A program made the translations under genes and the position numbers. Positions 44,723-57,523 of a stretch of 64,000 nucleotides of DNA are shown one piece after another. Source of the stretch: Calendula officinalis (Eukaryota > Streptophyta > Magnoliopsida > Asterales > Asteraceae). The stretch is taken from the NCBI GenBank assembly GCA_963853835.1, contig OY970834.1, forward strand, positions 35,867,257 through 35,931,256, in the 5' to 3' direction. Every line of letters starts with the position of its first letter. Within the stretch, counting starts at the first letter, position 1. A model generated the notes under the pieces. The model ran no database searches. It worked only from the letters and a program-made list of their open reading frames with translations, and was not told where the DNA came from.

Positions 44723-46611
44723 ATGGCTAGTCTTATAATCAATCGTTTCATTCATTATCTTCTAGGTTTTCATGCCAAAACAACCACTGATTTTTTTAAA
44801 TTCATACTGACTTTACAGAACAAATTGGGCAGAGGGCACCGTGACAAGCTTCAACAGTTCACCTCAATCACCGGCGCAAGGTGCTCCCCTATTTTCATGA
44901 AATTATTACCTATTATGCTCTTATTTAGTGTTAATTCCACAATGCCAGCAGTATCTCATTCCATTTTTAAAAAAAATAATTAAAATCATGATATTATTAT
45001 ACCGTAGCTGATTGTTTGTCAAAATGTGTAATAGCTAACATTTGATTTTGAGGCATTTTGTTTCGATTACTTGAATTTGATAGTGTGTTTCTCTCTCTAT
45101 GATTCTGATTGCAGCGAGAAAGTTGCTCTTCAGGTTTTGAAGGCCAGTGATTGGCATCTTGAAGCAGCATTTGATGTATTCTACAGTCAACCTCAAGTCA
45201 AATCAACTACAGATTCAAGAAATTTTGAGGAACTCTACGATAGATACAAAGGCAAGTGTAATAATACAGTGTCGCTTTTATCATGTTTGAGGAATTTGTA
45301 TTTGCGTTATGATATGATTCAGAATGATTTAATTTAAAGCTTTTTTTATGTTGTCTTTCAGATCCTTATGCTGATATGGTAATGGCTGATGGTATTAGCA
45401 CCCTCTGCAATGACCTAATGGTAAATTTAACATACATTTTTATCTCAATATCTATGATATTCACTGACTAACTTCAATTTTTTAATTTCTTATTAAATAT
45501 CTATATGTCATTTGGCAGGTAGACCCTCAAGATATTGTCATGGTATGTCGACATGAACTCTAATATTTCAAATTACAGATTTATAACTTTATTTATATGT
45601 GAGATATTCAGATATATATCCAACTTAATTGACATGTTATTAATTATTACTTCAGTTAGTGGTCTCATGGCACATGAAAGCTGCTACAATGTGTGAATTC
45701 TCCAAGCAGGAATTTGTTGGTGGCTTGCAATCTCTTGGGTACTTGTTCTTTTCATAATTGCTTGATTATAAAAATCAATTAGTATTAAAAACAAACATCA
45801 AATTCACTAATTATGTTTTGTGATTAAATTTATGTGACAGGATAGATTCACTAGAGAAGTTTCGTGAGCGATTACCCTTTATTCGTTCTGAGATAAATGA
45901 TAACCGTCAGTACCAAACCATAACTTTCTTACTACTTACTGAAAATATGAACCTTAAAGATTTTAAATTATGCTACACTTTCTTCCTAATTTGAAATTAT
46001 TGTTTCAATTAGAAAAATTCAAGGAGATCTATATATTTGCGTTTGGCTGGGCAAAGGAGAAGGTAAAAATGTAGCATATTCACTATATCACTTATAAAAT
46101 AGTAGCCGGCCCTATTTTTTAGTGATTATTTTAGTGTATGATAACAGGGGCAGAAATCACTAGCACTGGATACAGCTATCGGAATGTGGCAATTGTTGTT
46201 TGCAGAAACAAAGTGGCCATTAGTTGATCATTGGTGTCAGTTCTTACAGGTAACCTTAAATGGCCTTTTTTTTTTTTTAATATTATTTTTTGATTTTAAA
46301 TTTCAGGAGAAGCATAATAAAGCTATTTCTCGGGACACTTGGTCTCAACTATTGGAGTTTGCAACTGTAAGATACACAACTTCATAATATCATGCTTAAT
46401 ATTACAAGTTTACAACCCCTTAGTTATTTTTGAACCTGCTATTATGAAATATAATAATGTTATATATATACTATATATATGTTTGTAGAATGTGGATCCC
46501 GCTCTTTCAAATTATGATGCTGAAGGTGCATGGCCGTATCTAATTGATGAGTTTGTGGAATATTTAACTGAGAACAACATAATTCATAAGGGTAGGGGGT
46601 TAAAGTTGTAA
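44723..46611 (+). CDS. DCN1-like protein, cullin-neddylation co-E3, eleven exons, two apparent GC-AG introns
   Basis: Exons: 44723-44725 (ATG only), 44819-44880, 45115-45251, 45362-45420, 45519-45542 (24-bp microexon), 45656-45738, 45841-45905, 46013-46062, 46148-46249, 46307-46366, 46489-46611. Joined frame gives 255 aa. The product starts MNKLGRGHRDKLQQFTSITG, then a UBA-like N-terminal region (KVALQVLKASDWHLEAAFDVFY) and the PONY/DUF298 domain (DPYADMVMADGISTLCNDL ... WPYLIDEFVEYL). DCN1-like proteins help transfer NEDD8/RUB to cullins. Introns 1 and 3 have GC donors (GCTAGT, GCAAGT). Intron 1 is 93 bp and in frame, so retention would add 31 residues after Met. Confidence 0.92.
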
Positions 46612-47022
46612 TTTCAACAGAACACATGTTAGCCTTATTTTGGGTAAAAAGGATGTTAGGTTAACAATAGGAGCGAGTGATATTAATACCATGATCGTTT
46701 GTTGTTTTTGTTTTGCTCAAACTTTTGATTGAATTTGGTTAGACCATAGCACATGACTAATAGATGCATTAATGAATATATTTATACAAAACAAAGAAGT
46801 ATCAAACCATCTGGTGATAGAGATCATGAGTTCACTTCCTTCCTTAGGTAAACATTTACCAGATGACCAGAGGAAGGTATGGAAATGGCCACGACATCAT
46901 TGCGTACATCAAGATCGCTTAGCCACATGAGTTGAAGTGTCTGTCATAAATGGAAATACCTTTTTAAATAACAGAAAATAAAGAAGGAAGTATCAAATAT
47001 GGTATATGAGAAATCAATCATG
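46612..47022. other. Gap between convergent genes
   Basis: Probable 3' UTRs of the DCN1-like gene and the MGC-start gene. Nothing else is seen. Confidence 0.4.
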
Positions 47023-47772
47023 TTATGAAAATTGTTTGACAATGTTGTCTTCCTCGATTTGCAGTTGTTGTATGCAGTGATCGAAAGCAACCACCAGCTC
47101 TATTATGCTTTCTTCTTTTTGTTGCTTGCCATTTGCTAAGAAAACCAAATGATCTCCTGGTGTCTGTTTATAAGTAATGTCTGTATTTGTATCTATACAA
47201 CAAGGAGAATCGAGCCATTGTCTCAGACTAGCCACTGTTTGAAACTCTATTTTGTCATCATGGCTATCCGTAGTCGGGTGATTGATGACATCATCATCGT
47301 CTTTGTTGGTGATTCTTTGAAGCAACTCATCGTGTTCCTCGATTGTGTGGAAACTTGCACATCGTTCAATTGTTGACTTGTTGACCTCGTGCAACGATTG
47401 TTGGTCATCGGTGTTGGCATTAATTGTCAACAACATAGTATCATGGCTATCTTTCTTTGTTGTTGAATCTGTAGTTGGTTGAATGACATCATCATCCTCA
47501 TTCCTTTGAAGCAACTCATCATATTCCTCAACTGTGTGGAAACTTGAACATCGTTCAATGGTTGAATTGTTGACCTCAAGTGACAACTGATGCTCATTGG
47601 TATTGGCAACGATTATCATATCATCATGTTTCGGTGGTGGTGATTCGATGATCAATTTTGATGCATCGTCAGTTGTACGTTTGGCATCTATGATTGCAAG
47701 TACGTGATGGTTGGGGTTGATTAGGTCGTTTAGTTGTGGATCAGTGGATGATTTAGAGATTATGCAACCCAT
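47023..47772 (-). CDS. Unrecognised MGC-start protein with internal duplication
   Basis: A single-exon frame of 249 aa. I do not recognise the family. It starts MGCIISKSS: Gly2 is a likely N-myristoylation site and Cys3 a likely palmitoylation site, a pattern that anchors proteins to the plasma membrane. Two diverged tandem copies of about 60 aa are visible: residues 56-115 and 119-178. They share the motif STIERC[SA]SFHT[VI]EE[YH]DELLQR (70-90 and 133-153), each followed by an acidic stretch (DDD, DDDD). The C-terminus (about 205-249) looks helical, with EESIIELVVAFDHCIQQLQIEED. No catalytic motif is seen. The conserved duplication argues that it is coding rather than chance. Confidence 0.7.
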   Translation of the reverse strand: MGCIISKSSTDPQLNDLINPNHHVLAIIDAKRTTDDASKLIIESPPPKHDDMIIVANTNEHQLSLEVNNSTIERCSSFHTVEEYDELLQRNEDDDVIQPTTDSTTKKDSHDTMLLTINANTDDQQSLHEVNKSTIERCASFHTIEEHDELLQRITNKDDDDVINHPTTDSHDDKIEFQTVASLRQWLDSPCCIDTNTDITYKQTPGDHLVFLANGKQQKEESIIELVVAFDHCIQQLQIEEDNIVKQFS

Positions 47773-48816
47773 TTTGCAAGTTTTAGTTTAAGGGGGGAAG
47801 AAGAAAACTTTTGACTGAAAATAATATGATGATTATTTTGATTCAGAATATGAACAAAAGAGGCAGCCCTTGTTTTCTGACTTTATGAACATTCTACTTA
47901 CCAATACCAATCACCCTTCTCTTCCTTAATCATAACCATCATCTGATAATAGTAAGGATTTCCAAATAACTTCATAAAGATCACGAGTTTAATCCTTTTT
48001 TTGGTTGACTTTTATCAAATTGTCAGATTAAGGTTCGAAAACAACCATAGAAATGATTATGTCACGTATATCATGAACAAAACTCAGCCATAAGGAGAGC
48101 TCATTATAACGGGAATACTTTAAAAAATAATAATAATAAAACTTCTCTTCCTTAATTTCATACATTCTTTTTTATTTAATTTTTAATACATTTTATAAAT
48201 GATAACTTCATTTAACCAAAGCCTCATGTAGGGACGGAGCTGCATAAGGCAGGTGGGATCATTATGAAACTTCTGATTTTAATATACGAACATTATTGTA
48301 GACCCTTGTTTCTAACAATCATCATTTTCTTTTGTATTTTGTTTTGATTTGATTTATAAAGCAGGCGACCCAATTGTTATTTTAATTAATACTATAGGTA
48401 TTACGACTCCACTATCTGCTGATTTAGCTTACACCATATTTTCACTTGTTCTAGATGTCCCATAACATTCAAACCCATGTGCAGAATTATGTCTATTATA
48501 GCCGACGCTAATTTCGAAAAAGAAAGAAATAATGATATGGACCATTTATCAATCGGAAGTCTAGAACAATTAGACAGAGAAATGCTAAATGGTTCTATCG
48601 TTTAGATTTATAAATTGACATATCTTATATGGTGAAATTTGACAAATTTAGTAGAGTAAATGAGGGGTGAGAAAAAATATGTTAATATATATTGTGGAGG
48701 TCAATTTATAAGTTTAAATAATAAGATCATTTAGCAATTCTCTTTTAAATAAATTTCAATTTAAGATATAACTCTATAGATAGAAAAATAGAAAACCCAC
48801 AATAGATGGTTAAAAC
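47773..48816. other. Upstream region of the MGC-start gene and intergenic
   Basis: AT-rich, with no gene recognised. Immediately upstream of the start codon on the minus strand is a purine/pyrimidine-asymmetric stretch. Confidence 0.4.
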
Positions 48817-48819
48817 TTA

Positions 48820-49418
48820 GGGTACGTTTGGTACAGAGAATGAAATTGCAGAGAAATGCGTGCAGAGAATGGAATTGCAGAGAAAGAGAATTCGTCTGGA
48901 GAATGAGAATTGACTCTTCTGTTTGGTAGCACAGAGACTTCAGTAGAGAAATGTAACAGAGAATCATTTACCAACTTCTGCACATATTTTTTTTCCACAA
49001 TAATCATTATTTAAACACAAAACATACAAAAATATAAATAAATTAATAATAAAAATTCATTAATAAAATCAATGATAACATCTATAAATACTCAAGTAAA
49101 GCAACTAAAAATCAAAATCTTATAGGAACTCAGATGATTAAACTCAAATTTATGAAAACACAGATGTTTACTTTCAATAACTTTGTAACAATTCAGCAAG
49201 TTTACTTCTATATTAAACAACAAAAATGACTAGAATTAACAAGACAAAATCTTTTTTTAATTCTCATTATATGAGTCTCCCCTTGTTTAGTAGAGAATTA
49301 AAATTAGAGAAAAGGAAAAGTTTTTTTTTCTCCATCTTCTTTTCTCAATGTAACCAAACAAGAGACATTACCTTCATTTCCCTTTCTCTGTCTCCAAATC
49401 TCTGTACCAAACACACCC
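48820..49418. mobile_element. PIF/Harbinger-like MITE (599 bp), TSD TTA
   Basis: Left GGGTACGTTTGGTACAGAGA, right TCTCTGTACCAAACACACCC: inverted repeats. TTA at 48817-48819 and 49419-49421. The interior repeats tgcagagaatg-type phrases. Non-coding. Confidence 0.8.
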
Positions 49419-49421
49419 TTA

Positions 49422-49564
49422 AAACCAAAAAAACCTGCCCTTTTTTTCATTCCCTTTTTATGAAGGACCCGTTAGTAACTTAGCCCATCGTACCTATTAA
49501 AACGTATTCACGTTTGCATAAAAAGTCACATGTAACTTATTCAATGTATAATTTAGGCGAAACC
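49422..49564. other. Intergenic
   Basis: Nothing recognised. Confidence 0.4.
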
Positions 49565-50330
49565 CAATGTTTTAACATCTCCATTTTGAATCGGAATCCG
49601 ACTGGTAAAATCGGTCGGTTCGGTTGAACCGGATTATAATATTATTCAATATATACTTCTATGATAATTTAATAATATAAAAGGCATGTAAATAGTAATA
49701 AAACCTAAAAAATACAAAACAAACCTTAAAGTGTTTTTAAGTACTATATCTCCTAAAGAGCGTCTACCATGCATGTTAAAATCCTGAATTCAGATAGTAA
49801 TTTATCATCCTGTAAGCAATATAATTTCCGTAATAAATGTTGCATGTTACGATATGCTATGAGAATATAACATCAGTTAAGCATTTCATACTAAAATACC
49901 ATAATTTATTAAAAAAATAAAAAAAAGTTATAAGGATGCAAAATTGTATAGTCGTGCAAGCAAGTCCACAATTTTGCTATAAAATCTAAAATATTAGGTC
50001 TAATTTTCGATGGAATCAGGTGCTAGGTGGCTTTGATTCCTCAAAGTATATAACTAAAAGGGAATCGGCAATTGCTCAAGATGGCACCCGTATTCCTATA
50101 TCAATTGTCTATTATCTGAAAAGAATTAGTGAAATGGGCGCTAAATTTTGTTCATTTAACTTATACAAAAAATCGGGCCCAACTCAATTTCATAGGTCCG
50201 ATTCAAACCCGTTCGGTCAAAAAACCCATAGATTCAATCCTACCACTTCTTGCTTATTGAACGACTACATCCTGCAGACACAACATATATTTTCCGGTTT
50301 GACCGGTCCGATACAGTCATTAAAACATTG
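49565..50330. mobile_element. Possible MULE-like MITE (766 bp)
   Basis: Left end CAATGTTTTAACATC and right end (reverse complement) CAATGTTTTAATGAC are similar, and both are followed inward by cggt-rich sequence (tcggtcggttcggttgaacc against gaccggtccg). The flanks GGCGAAACC and GTGAAAACC could be a diverged 9-bp duplication. No transposase. Confidence 0.45.
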
Positions 50331-50416
50331 GTGAAAACCCCTTGTATGTGAAATGGGTATTTGGATAAGGATGCAATAATTTAACTAACAAAGTATTTTT
50401 AAATAATAGTTTTATA

Positions 50417-50537
50417 CTCCCTCTATCCCTAAATAAAGTTCTCATTTCTCCCTAAATTTTTGTCTCTATATAAAGTTCATATTTCTAAGTTCATATTTCT
50501 CAAGTTGATGGAGAAGTTTATGGAGGGAGGGAGGGAG
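50417..50537. mobile_element. Stowaway-type MITE, copy 4 (internally deleted)
   Basis: Starts ctccctctatccctaaataa, ends gagggagggagggag, with TA at both ends. It is 121 bp, shorter than the other copies. Confidence 0.7.
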
Positions 50538-51902
50538 TAATTGATAAGAAACACAAGTTCAGGGACTTTAACTGCAGAATCTCAATTCTTCGGGGGTTTC
50601 TGTTTCAGTTTCGGTTTTTAGGAAAATCGTAATAGGAATCAGGGGCAATGTAGACTTTATGAGGAAAACCTCATCGTTTGAGTTTTGACTTGATTAGTTG
50701 TTCACCAAACATTCACACACTTGCTAAACATTCATATATCTGCTCAAAGAAAAAGAAAAAAATAATCGAAAATACAAAAGTAGAAAGAAATACACAGAAA
50801 ACCGACCTTAAACTTCCCAAACGATTTGAAAATTGTCCCCTCGACAACAAAATTAGGTTTTCTGGGTGTGAGTTCACGAATTAATCAACAAAATCGCAAA
50901 GCAAATACTGATATGTTTTAAAGGTATGTAATCTAATTTTCATCTACTGGTGTAGTTGATATTGTTTTTTCATAATCAAAATATTAGGGCTCTGCTCTTG
51001 ATTCTTATGTTATTATGTTCAGAATTTGGGTTTTGATTGTGATTGGGTATGTATCGGGTTTGAATATGCTTCACATCAATAGTCATGCTGATTATTACTC
51101 CCTCCGAAAGTTCCCATTTACCATGGGCACAATATTTTAGGAGATAGATAGTGGTGGGGTAATAAATTTGATTAAAATATAAGGTTTTTTTTGGAGAGAG
51201 AAAGTGTTTTTAAGAGATAGTTAGTGGTGAGGTACATTATAATAATATTATTTTATTGAGTAGTTCCCTCCAAGGCTCCAATATGTGAAATGAGAACTTT
51301 ATTTTGGGACAAATTTTTTTGAGTGAAATGGGAACTTTATTAAGGGACGGAGGGAGTAATAAATTTCTATCTTTTGAGTTCCTTGTTTCTGATTTTGTCT
51401 CTTAATTTTGTTTTGGTTAGCAGTATTTACTATTTTACTAGGATTTTTACCGGTGTTTACTAGCACTTTCTAGATTAAGACATTCTTAGTATGGTTATAT
51501 AGTTTCTGTATTTATGAAACCGGTCATTTAAGTCACTAGCACCCAGATATAAATTTTAGCCGGTGACAAAATGATGACATGACCATTATTTATCTGTGGA
51601 AAATAAGATGGGGGCTAATGAGTTCACTCTACTTTATGAAAAAATTTCAATTTGATCATTGTACTTTCTGAAAAAATTTGTAATTGCTGTTAACATGTTG
51701 TAGGTTTGGTATAATAATTGATGATAAATCAGGAACAAGATCAAATAAGAAGCTAAGAGCGCGTTTAGTGATAGTTTGTCTTTAATTTTTTTGTGTAGAT
51801 TTCAGAATGAGGTGTGTATCCGTATGGCTTTCATACAGTTTTCATGGTATTCCGGAATCAATATTTATCACGATTGATACTTTAATTTAAGAAAACCTTA
51901 TA
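50538..51902 (+). promoter_or_regulatory. Upstream / 5' UTR region of the Raf-like kinase, likely with a UTR intron
   Basis: A candidate donor (taaaggtatgtaatc) lies near 50930 and a candidate acceptor (tttttgtgtag) near 51799, leaving a leader up to the ATG at 51903. The Stowaway MITE (51098-51356) would lie inside this intron. This is inferred from splice-like sequence only. Confidence 0.35.
51098..51356. mobile_element. Stowaway-type MITE, copy 5
   Basis: Starts ctccctccgaaagttcccat, ends ctttattaagggacggaggg plus ag, with TA at both ends (51096-51097 and 51357-51358). Confidence 0.8.
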
Positions 51903-54900
51903 ATGGATCCTTCAAAACCCAATTACTATGTCAACTACCAATTCCAAAACAATGAATCAGCAGCAGCATCTTCATCTCATGGATTCTTAAACCCTAATAC
52001 AAGACCTACAGAAATTAATCCCGTACTTAATTATTCAATCCAAACTGGTGAAGAATTTGCTCTCGAATTCATGTGGGACCGCCTGAATCCTAGGATGCCA
52101 TTCCTCCCACATTCTGCAAGCGATCCTATCCGTACACCTGGCATTCTGCAACCAAACGGTATCAATCACACTCGATCTGAAATCATACAAAGAGGTTTAA
52201 GTAATAATTCTTTACCCGTGTCATCAGTATCCCAAACCGATATTACTCGCGAATCCGATAATTCTTGGTTAAAAATCAAGATTCTATGCAGTTTTGGCGG
52301 GAAAATTTTACCGCGTCCGAGTGACGGGAAACTTAGATATGTTGGTGGTGATACGCGGATTATACGTATAAAACGGGATATTTCTTGGCAAGAATTATGG
52401 CAGAAAACATTGCAACTCTATAACGAAACGTGTTCGATTAAATATCAGCTTCCTGGTGAAGATCTTGATGCATTAGTATCGGTTTCTTCTGATGAAGATT
52501 TACAAAATATGATGGAGGAATGTAATGTTCTTGGTTACACCGGAACCTCGAAAAAACTTCGAATGTTTTTGTTTTCTGCAACTGATTTGGATGATTCGCG
52601 TTTCGGTTTGGTTAATTCGGTTGGTGATTCTGAGGTTCAGTTTGTTGTTGCGGTTAACGGTTTGGGAATCGGTTCAAGACGGGAATCGAGTTTGCATAGT
52701 AATTTAAATCAGTTATCGAATTCATCATCCATCCCGAAAATCGTGCAACCGAATTCATCCGGTTACGAAAACCAATTGAACTCTGATGCAATTAGTGACA
52801 CGCAAAATCAACAGTCGCTAAAAAAGCAAATTCAAAATCAAGAAATTGAAGAAGGTGATGAGCAAAATTTGATTCAAAACCCTAAATTGAAGGAGAAAAA
52901 CAATGATCAAGAACATATTGATGCCGTTAACACTGAAAACGTGTGTGAATCGAACGATAATGGTAACGATTCTTATGGTGGGTCTCAGTCCGATCTAATT
53001 GATTTGAGTTATCTTGAGACACCGGTCGTACAACCATCACGAGTTTATCATTCTGAAAGAATTCCACGTGGGCAAACTGAGTTCAATCGGTTAACGAAAT
53101 CTGATGATTCACTCGGTTCTCAGTTTATTTTAACTCATTCACGTTCCGATGTGGGCCCACAAGATTTCACTTCAGAATCTGTTGAAAAATTGCCTTCACA
53201 AAATGAGCTGCCGCCAATTTCAACAGGAAAACTGTCGCGAAAAGATGGCGATAAAAAGCCGATTCTCGAATCTACTGCTAATGATGATTCTTGTGCAGAA
53301 CAAGGAGACATAATTATCGATGTAAATGATCGATTTCCGCGTGATGTTTTGTCTGATATATTTACACGAGCAATGATGTCTCCAGAAAATACAAATTTAA
53401 TACCAAAAGATAAAGCGGGATTGAGTATGAACATAACAAATCATGAACCACAACATTGGTCATATTTTCAGAAATTGGTGAACGAATCCCCGCAGAAAGA
53501 TGTTTCTCTTATGGATCAGGATAGGGACCAACTTGTGTTTTCGTCTAGACTTCCAAAAGTTGAAGAAGATTCTGGAAACAATTTTGTTGAAGATGAAGAA
53601 AAAGATGGTAATCGTGTTACTGATTCTAGTCAATCGAATTATAATCCATCTCAGGTTAAAGTTAGTGAAAGCATGCAGTTTGTTGAAATGGTACAAAACA
53701 TTAGGATGCCAGACTCAGAATACGAGGTAAATTTACATAATTACATTAGTTAATTACACAAATCGTCTCCATGGTTTGTATGAAATTATTGATTTCACCG
53801 CCCATTGACTTTTTTATTACATAGAGAATCCTTAATTATGAAACTTGTAACATCAACGGTCTTTAATTTTGAAAATTGTAAGTTGTAACATTAACAATCC
53901 CTAATTTTGAAACTTATAACATTAGTGGCCCCTAAAAACTTAACGACCATTTTTTTTTATTCTAGGGACTATTAGTGTTACAAGTTTCAAATTGGAAATA
54001 CCCGTGCAATAGAAAATTTGAGGGATGAAATCTGTAATTTATACTAACCATAGGAGGATGTATGTAATTTACTCTTACTAATTGATTGTTATTTTTTCCT
54101 TCTGAAAGTTGATAGATTGTTATGATGGTTGTAGGTTGAGATAAAGAATGTTGGGCTGTCTTCTTTAAATGATCTTGATATGAGTTCTTTGCAGGTACGA
54201 TGACACCTGTCTAATTGTTAATAATTTAATGTTAACATGACTTTTTTTTGCAGATTATTAGGAATGAAGATCTTGAAGAATTAAGGGAGCTTGGTGCCGG
54301 AACATTTGGGACAGTTTATCATGGAAAATGGAGGGGAAGTGACGTTGCAATTAAGCGAATAAAAAAAAGTTGCTTTGCAGGCCGATCATCTGAGCAGGAG
54401 AGATTAGTTAGTTTCACTCACTTTATGTCATTTCACACCATTTTATTATTTTTATAACATGTACTAATTATTAATTAAGCTTAGGGCATGAAAATGTATT
54501 TTATAATTTATGTAATTTTTGTGAGTTTGATTTCAGACAATAGAGTTTTGGAGAGAAGCTGACATTTTGTCAAAACTTCACCATCCAAACGTTGTGGCAT
54601 TTTATGGTTTAGTACAAGATGGACCTGGTGGGACATTAGCTACTGTCACAGAGTTCATGGTTGATGGTTCACTTAGGCGTGTTTTACTTCACAAAGATCG
54701 GTAATAAAAACAATACATCTGCCTTTTTATTTTTTATTTTTTATTTAAAAAAGTTGATCAGATTTTGATTTTGATGTGATTGATAGGCATCTGAATCATC
54801 GAAGTAAGCTTATAATTGCAATGGATGCAGCTTTTGGAATGGAGTATTTACATTCCAAAAACATTGTGCATTTTGATCTTAAATGTGACAACTTGCTTGT

Positions 54901-55732
54901 TAATATGAAGGATCCTTCACGCCCTATTTGCAAGGTTAATACATTCATTATGTTTATTAATTATTCTTTTTTATAATTATTGAAAATTGTTGTAAGTGTA
55001 TGTTTATGCAGGTTGGTGATTTTGGATTATCAAAGATCAAGCGCAACACTTTGGTTTCGGGTGGAGTTAGGGGAACCTTGCCATGGATGGCTCCTGAATT
55101 ACTCAATGGTAGCAGCAATAAAGTTTCTGAGAAGGTATATAAACTTTATATTGCATTAATTTACAAAAATCGTCCCTGTGCTTTGGTCAAGATTTTGGAA
55201 ACCGTCCCTTGACTTCTAAGATTCCTAATCAAGTCCCTAAAATGTTTTAATTACACTGTTTTGGTCTAAAATTGATCATGCGCATGGCACACAACTCAGA
55301 AATGATCATAATACACTTATCACTAAAAATCTACGCAAATATATAATCATATATTGTTGCTTTTTCTTCCAGGTTGACGTGTTCTCTTTTGGAATTGTGT
55401 TATGGGAGATTCTGACTGGTGAGGAACCGTACGCAAATATGCACTATGGTGCAATCATAGGTGCGGTTCATATAATCAATTTACTAATTAAATTTACGTC
55501 TTTTCTAAAGTCGAGTAAATTATGCTACTAATTAACACGTGTTTAATTTGCAGGAGGTATCGTTAACAACACATTGAGGCCCCCAATTCCAAAGGATTGT
55601 GATGGTGAATGGAAAAGGCTAATGGAACAATGTTGGGCACCTAACCCAATGGTCAGACCGTCTTTCACAGAAATAACAAACCAGTTGCGTGTTATGTCGC
55701 ACACCAAAGGGCATGGTCGCAAAGGATCTTAA
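51903..55732 (+). CDS. PB1-domain Raf-like protein kinase (MAPKKK group), eight exons
   Basis: Exons: 51903-53726, 54135-54194, 54254-54406, 54537-54700, 54787-54934, 55012-55134, 55373-55460, 55554-55732. All GT-AG; the frame joins to 912 aa. The N-terminal PB1 domain (about residues 120-225) has GGKILPRPSDGKLRYVGGDT and EDLDALVSVSSDEDLQNMMEE. A long Asn/Ser-rich linker follows. The kinase domain starts near 635: glycine loop G642-AGTFG, VAIK Lys662, catalytic loop HFDLKCDN 762-769, DFG 786-788, then GTLPWMAPELL. HFD for HRD is usual in this Raf-like group. Plant relatives work in abscisic-acid and osmotic-stress signalling upstream of SnRK2 kinases. No gene symbol is given because the paralog cannot be fixed. 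Confidence 0.95.
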
Positions 55733-57279
55733 TTAAAATCATTATTAAAAAAAAGTACATAAATTTTGGCACAAGGAAGAATCGTATATGTTTGATGAAT
55801 TGGTATAAATTTTGAATTGTGAAGATGATTTTATTGCTTTGAAGTAGTTGCCATGCATATTGTCACGCTTGTTTGTGTTTTAGTATTTGTTGTATCGTTA
55901 TTGGTAGTTATGTTGATGAGTTGCGAACATAAGGTAAACTTACTTCTTTCTGTACGATATGACTTATTGTTTCTTTGACTGATGGTAGAATACTGACATT
56001 GACACTGACTCGGCATCGCCACAAGAATATTATTGCACTTGATCAACGAATGATTCGATCGCCATTGACAATAAATAGAATATAATCATGTAAATGTCTT
56101 GTGGTTTGTTTGAAACTACATGATTTTGAATTATCAGCTTCTTTATTACACTAATAATTCTTAATATGAAACTTGTAACATGATGTTAGTGGTCATTTAT
56201 AGCACTCCCAATGGTTCATTAGTTGAAATATGAGTTTGACTGGTGGAATCAAACATTAGCAGTTTAGCACGCCTAGATCAGTTGAGGCCGCCAGTTTGCT
56301 TCCTCCACTTTGAAGACGAGAGGGAGGAGCTTCGTGTGTTGGTGGGTGGGGCCCAAAGGGGTATTTTGTGTGTGTGTATTTTGTAATGGTGGGTCCCAAA
56401 AAATTAAAGGAGGAGGTATTGTTGGCATGGATACGTCAGTTTAATGTCGGTTATAGGGTGAGCTGACGTGGTGTTGATTTGGCAACAACTGACGGTATCA
56501 ATGTCCACCACCATTAGGAGCAGTCTTAAACTTACTCCATTAACTAACTATATAACATTTCATTCAGTGGCTTACAGCTCATTTTTTACACATCATGCTT
56601 TGATTAAGAGATGTGATATCATCACCATAAAAGTTATTTCTCACACCACAACTTATATTTTAGTATAGTTATATTTTGTTATATTTTAGATTTTTAGTAT
56701 AGTTGTACAGCTTTAAAACTTGTATAATTTAAGTGACGTAAATATCACTTCCCTTTGATTAAATGGCTATCTTCACATCTGGGTTTCCTAATTCGTGCCG
56801 CCCACCTATTAACCCTATTATATTAACATTTGAATAAGGTTTAACCTTCTCTTGGTTTGTGTCACATGTCTAATTGATACATGGCCATCAAAGCTCTTCC
56901 TCCTCTTTTATAGCCCAACTTTCTTGTAGTTCCTTTTCACTTTGGCGATGAGGGATATATAGAAAACAAAATTTGGTTCGTCTTTTTTTTTTTAGTTTCT
57001 CCCGTACATTCCAACTTAATAATATATACGCACTTTTCTTTTTAAATTTAATATGTAATATTTTCTTATTGATGAATAGTGGCACACATGTGAGTTTTTC
57101 TTTTCCTTTTTTAATTTTTGACTTTTGTTTAATCTTTTATTTGCAACATAATAAAGTTTCTTTCAAACTAATGTTGCGATACGCTTAACTTAAAAATAGT
57201 GATATTTGATTCTTCTATTATTAGTCTTTAAAAAATTGGTTTTAAAGAGATCTTAATTTATAAAATAATAAATTATATG
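55733..57279. other. Kinase 3' flank and intergenic; dispersed repeat at about 56195-56530
   Basis: 56195-56530 shares gctgacgtggtgttgatttg and neighbouring phrases with 44010-44290. It also contains a tgtgtgtgtg run. No gene is seen in the remainder. Confidence 0.4.
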
Positions 57280-57523
57280 ATCTTATTTTACTATAAAGTT
57301 TTTGCAGTGACATGAGTTGCACACGTAACTACACAACGTAAAACAAATGGATACAAATTTACATAATAATTAAGGATGAAAACAACTTGAATACAACTCG
57401 GGAGAATAACAAAAATCTCACATATAGCTATACGTTGTACAACTGAAACGTATATTGATATAAACCACCTTTTGGGCATCGTATGAAAATCCCCACAGCA
57501 TCACACGGGGTACTTTCTGCTAG
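57280..57523 (+). mobile_element. Helitron-like 3' end
   Basis: Near 57491-57510 a hairpin (CCCC ... GGGG arms around acagcatcacac) is followed by tactttctg and CTAG at 57520-57523, then T. This is the Helitron 3' pattern. The 5' end was not found, so the start is arbitrary. Confidence 0.45.

Noticed and set aside
44723..44983. An 86-aa frame as a separate gene
   Set aside because: It is the unspliced start of the DCN1-like gene; it contains exon 2 and runs into intron 2.
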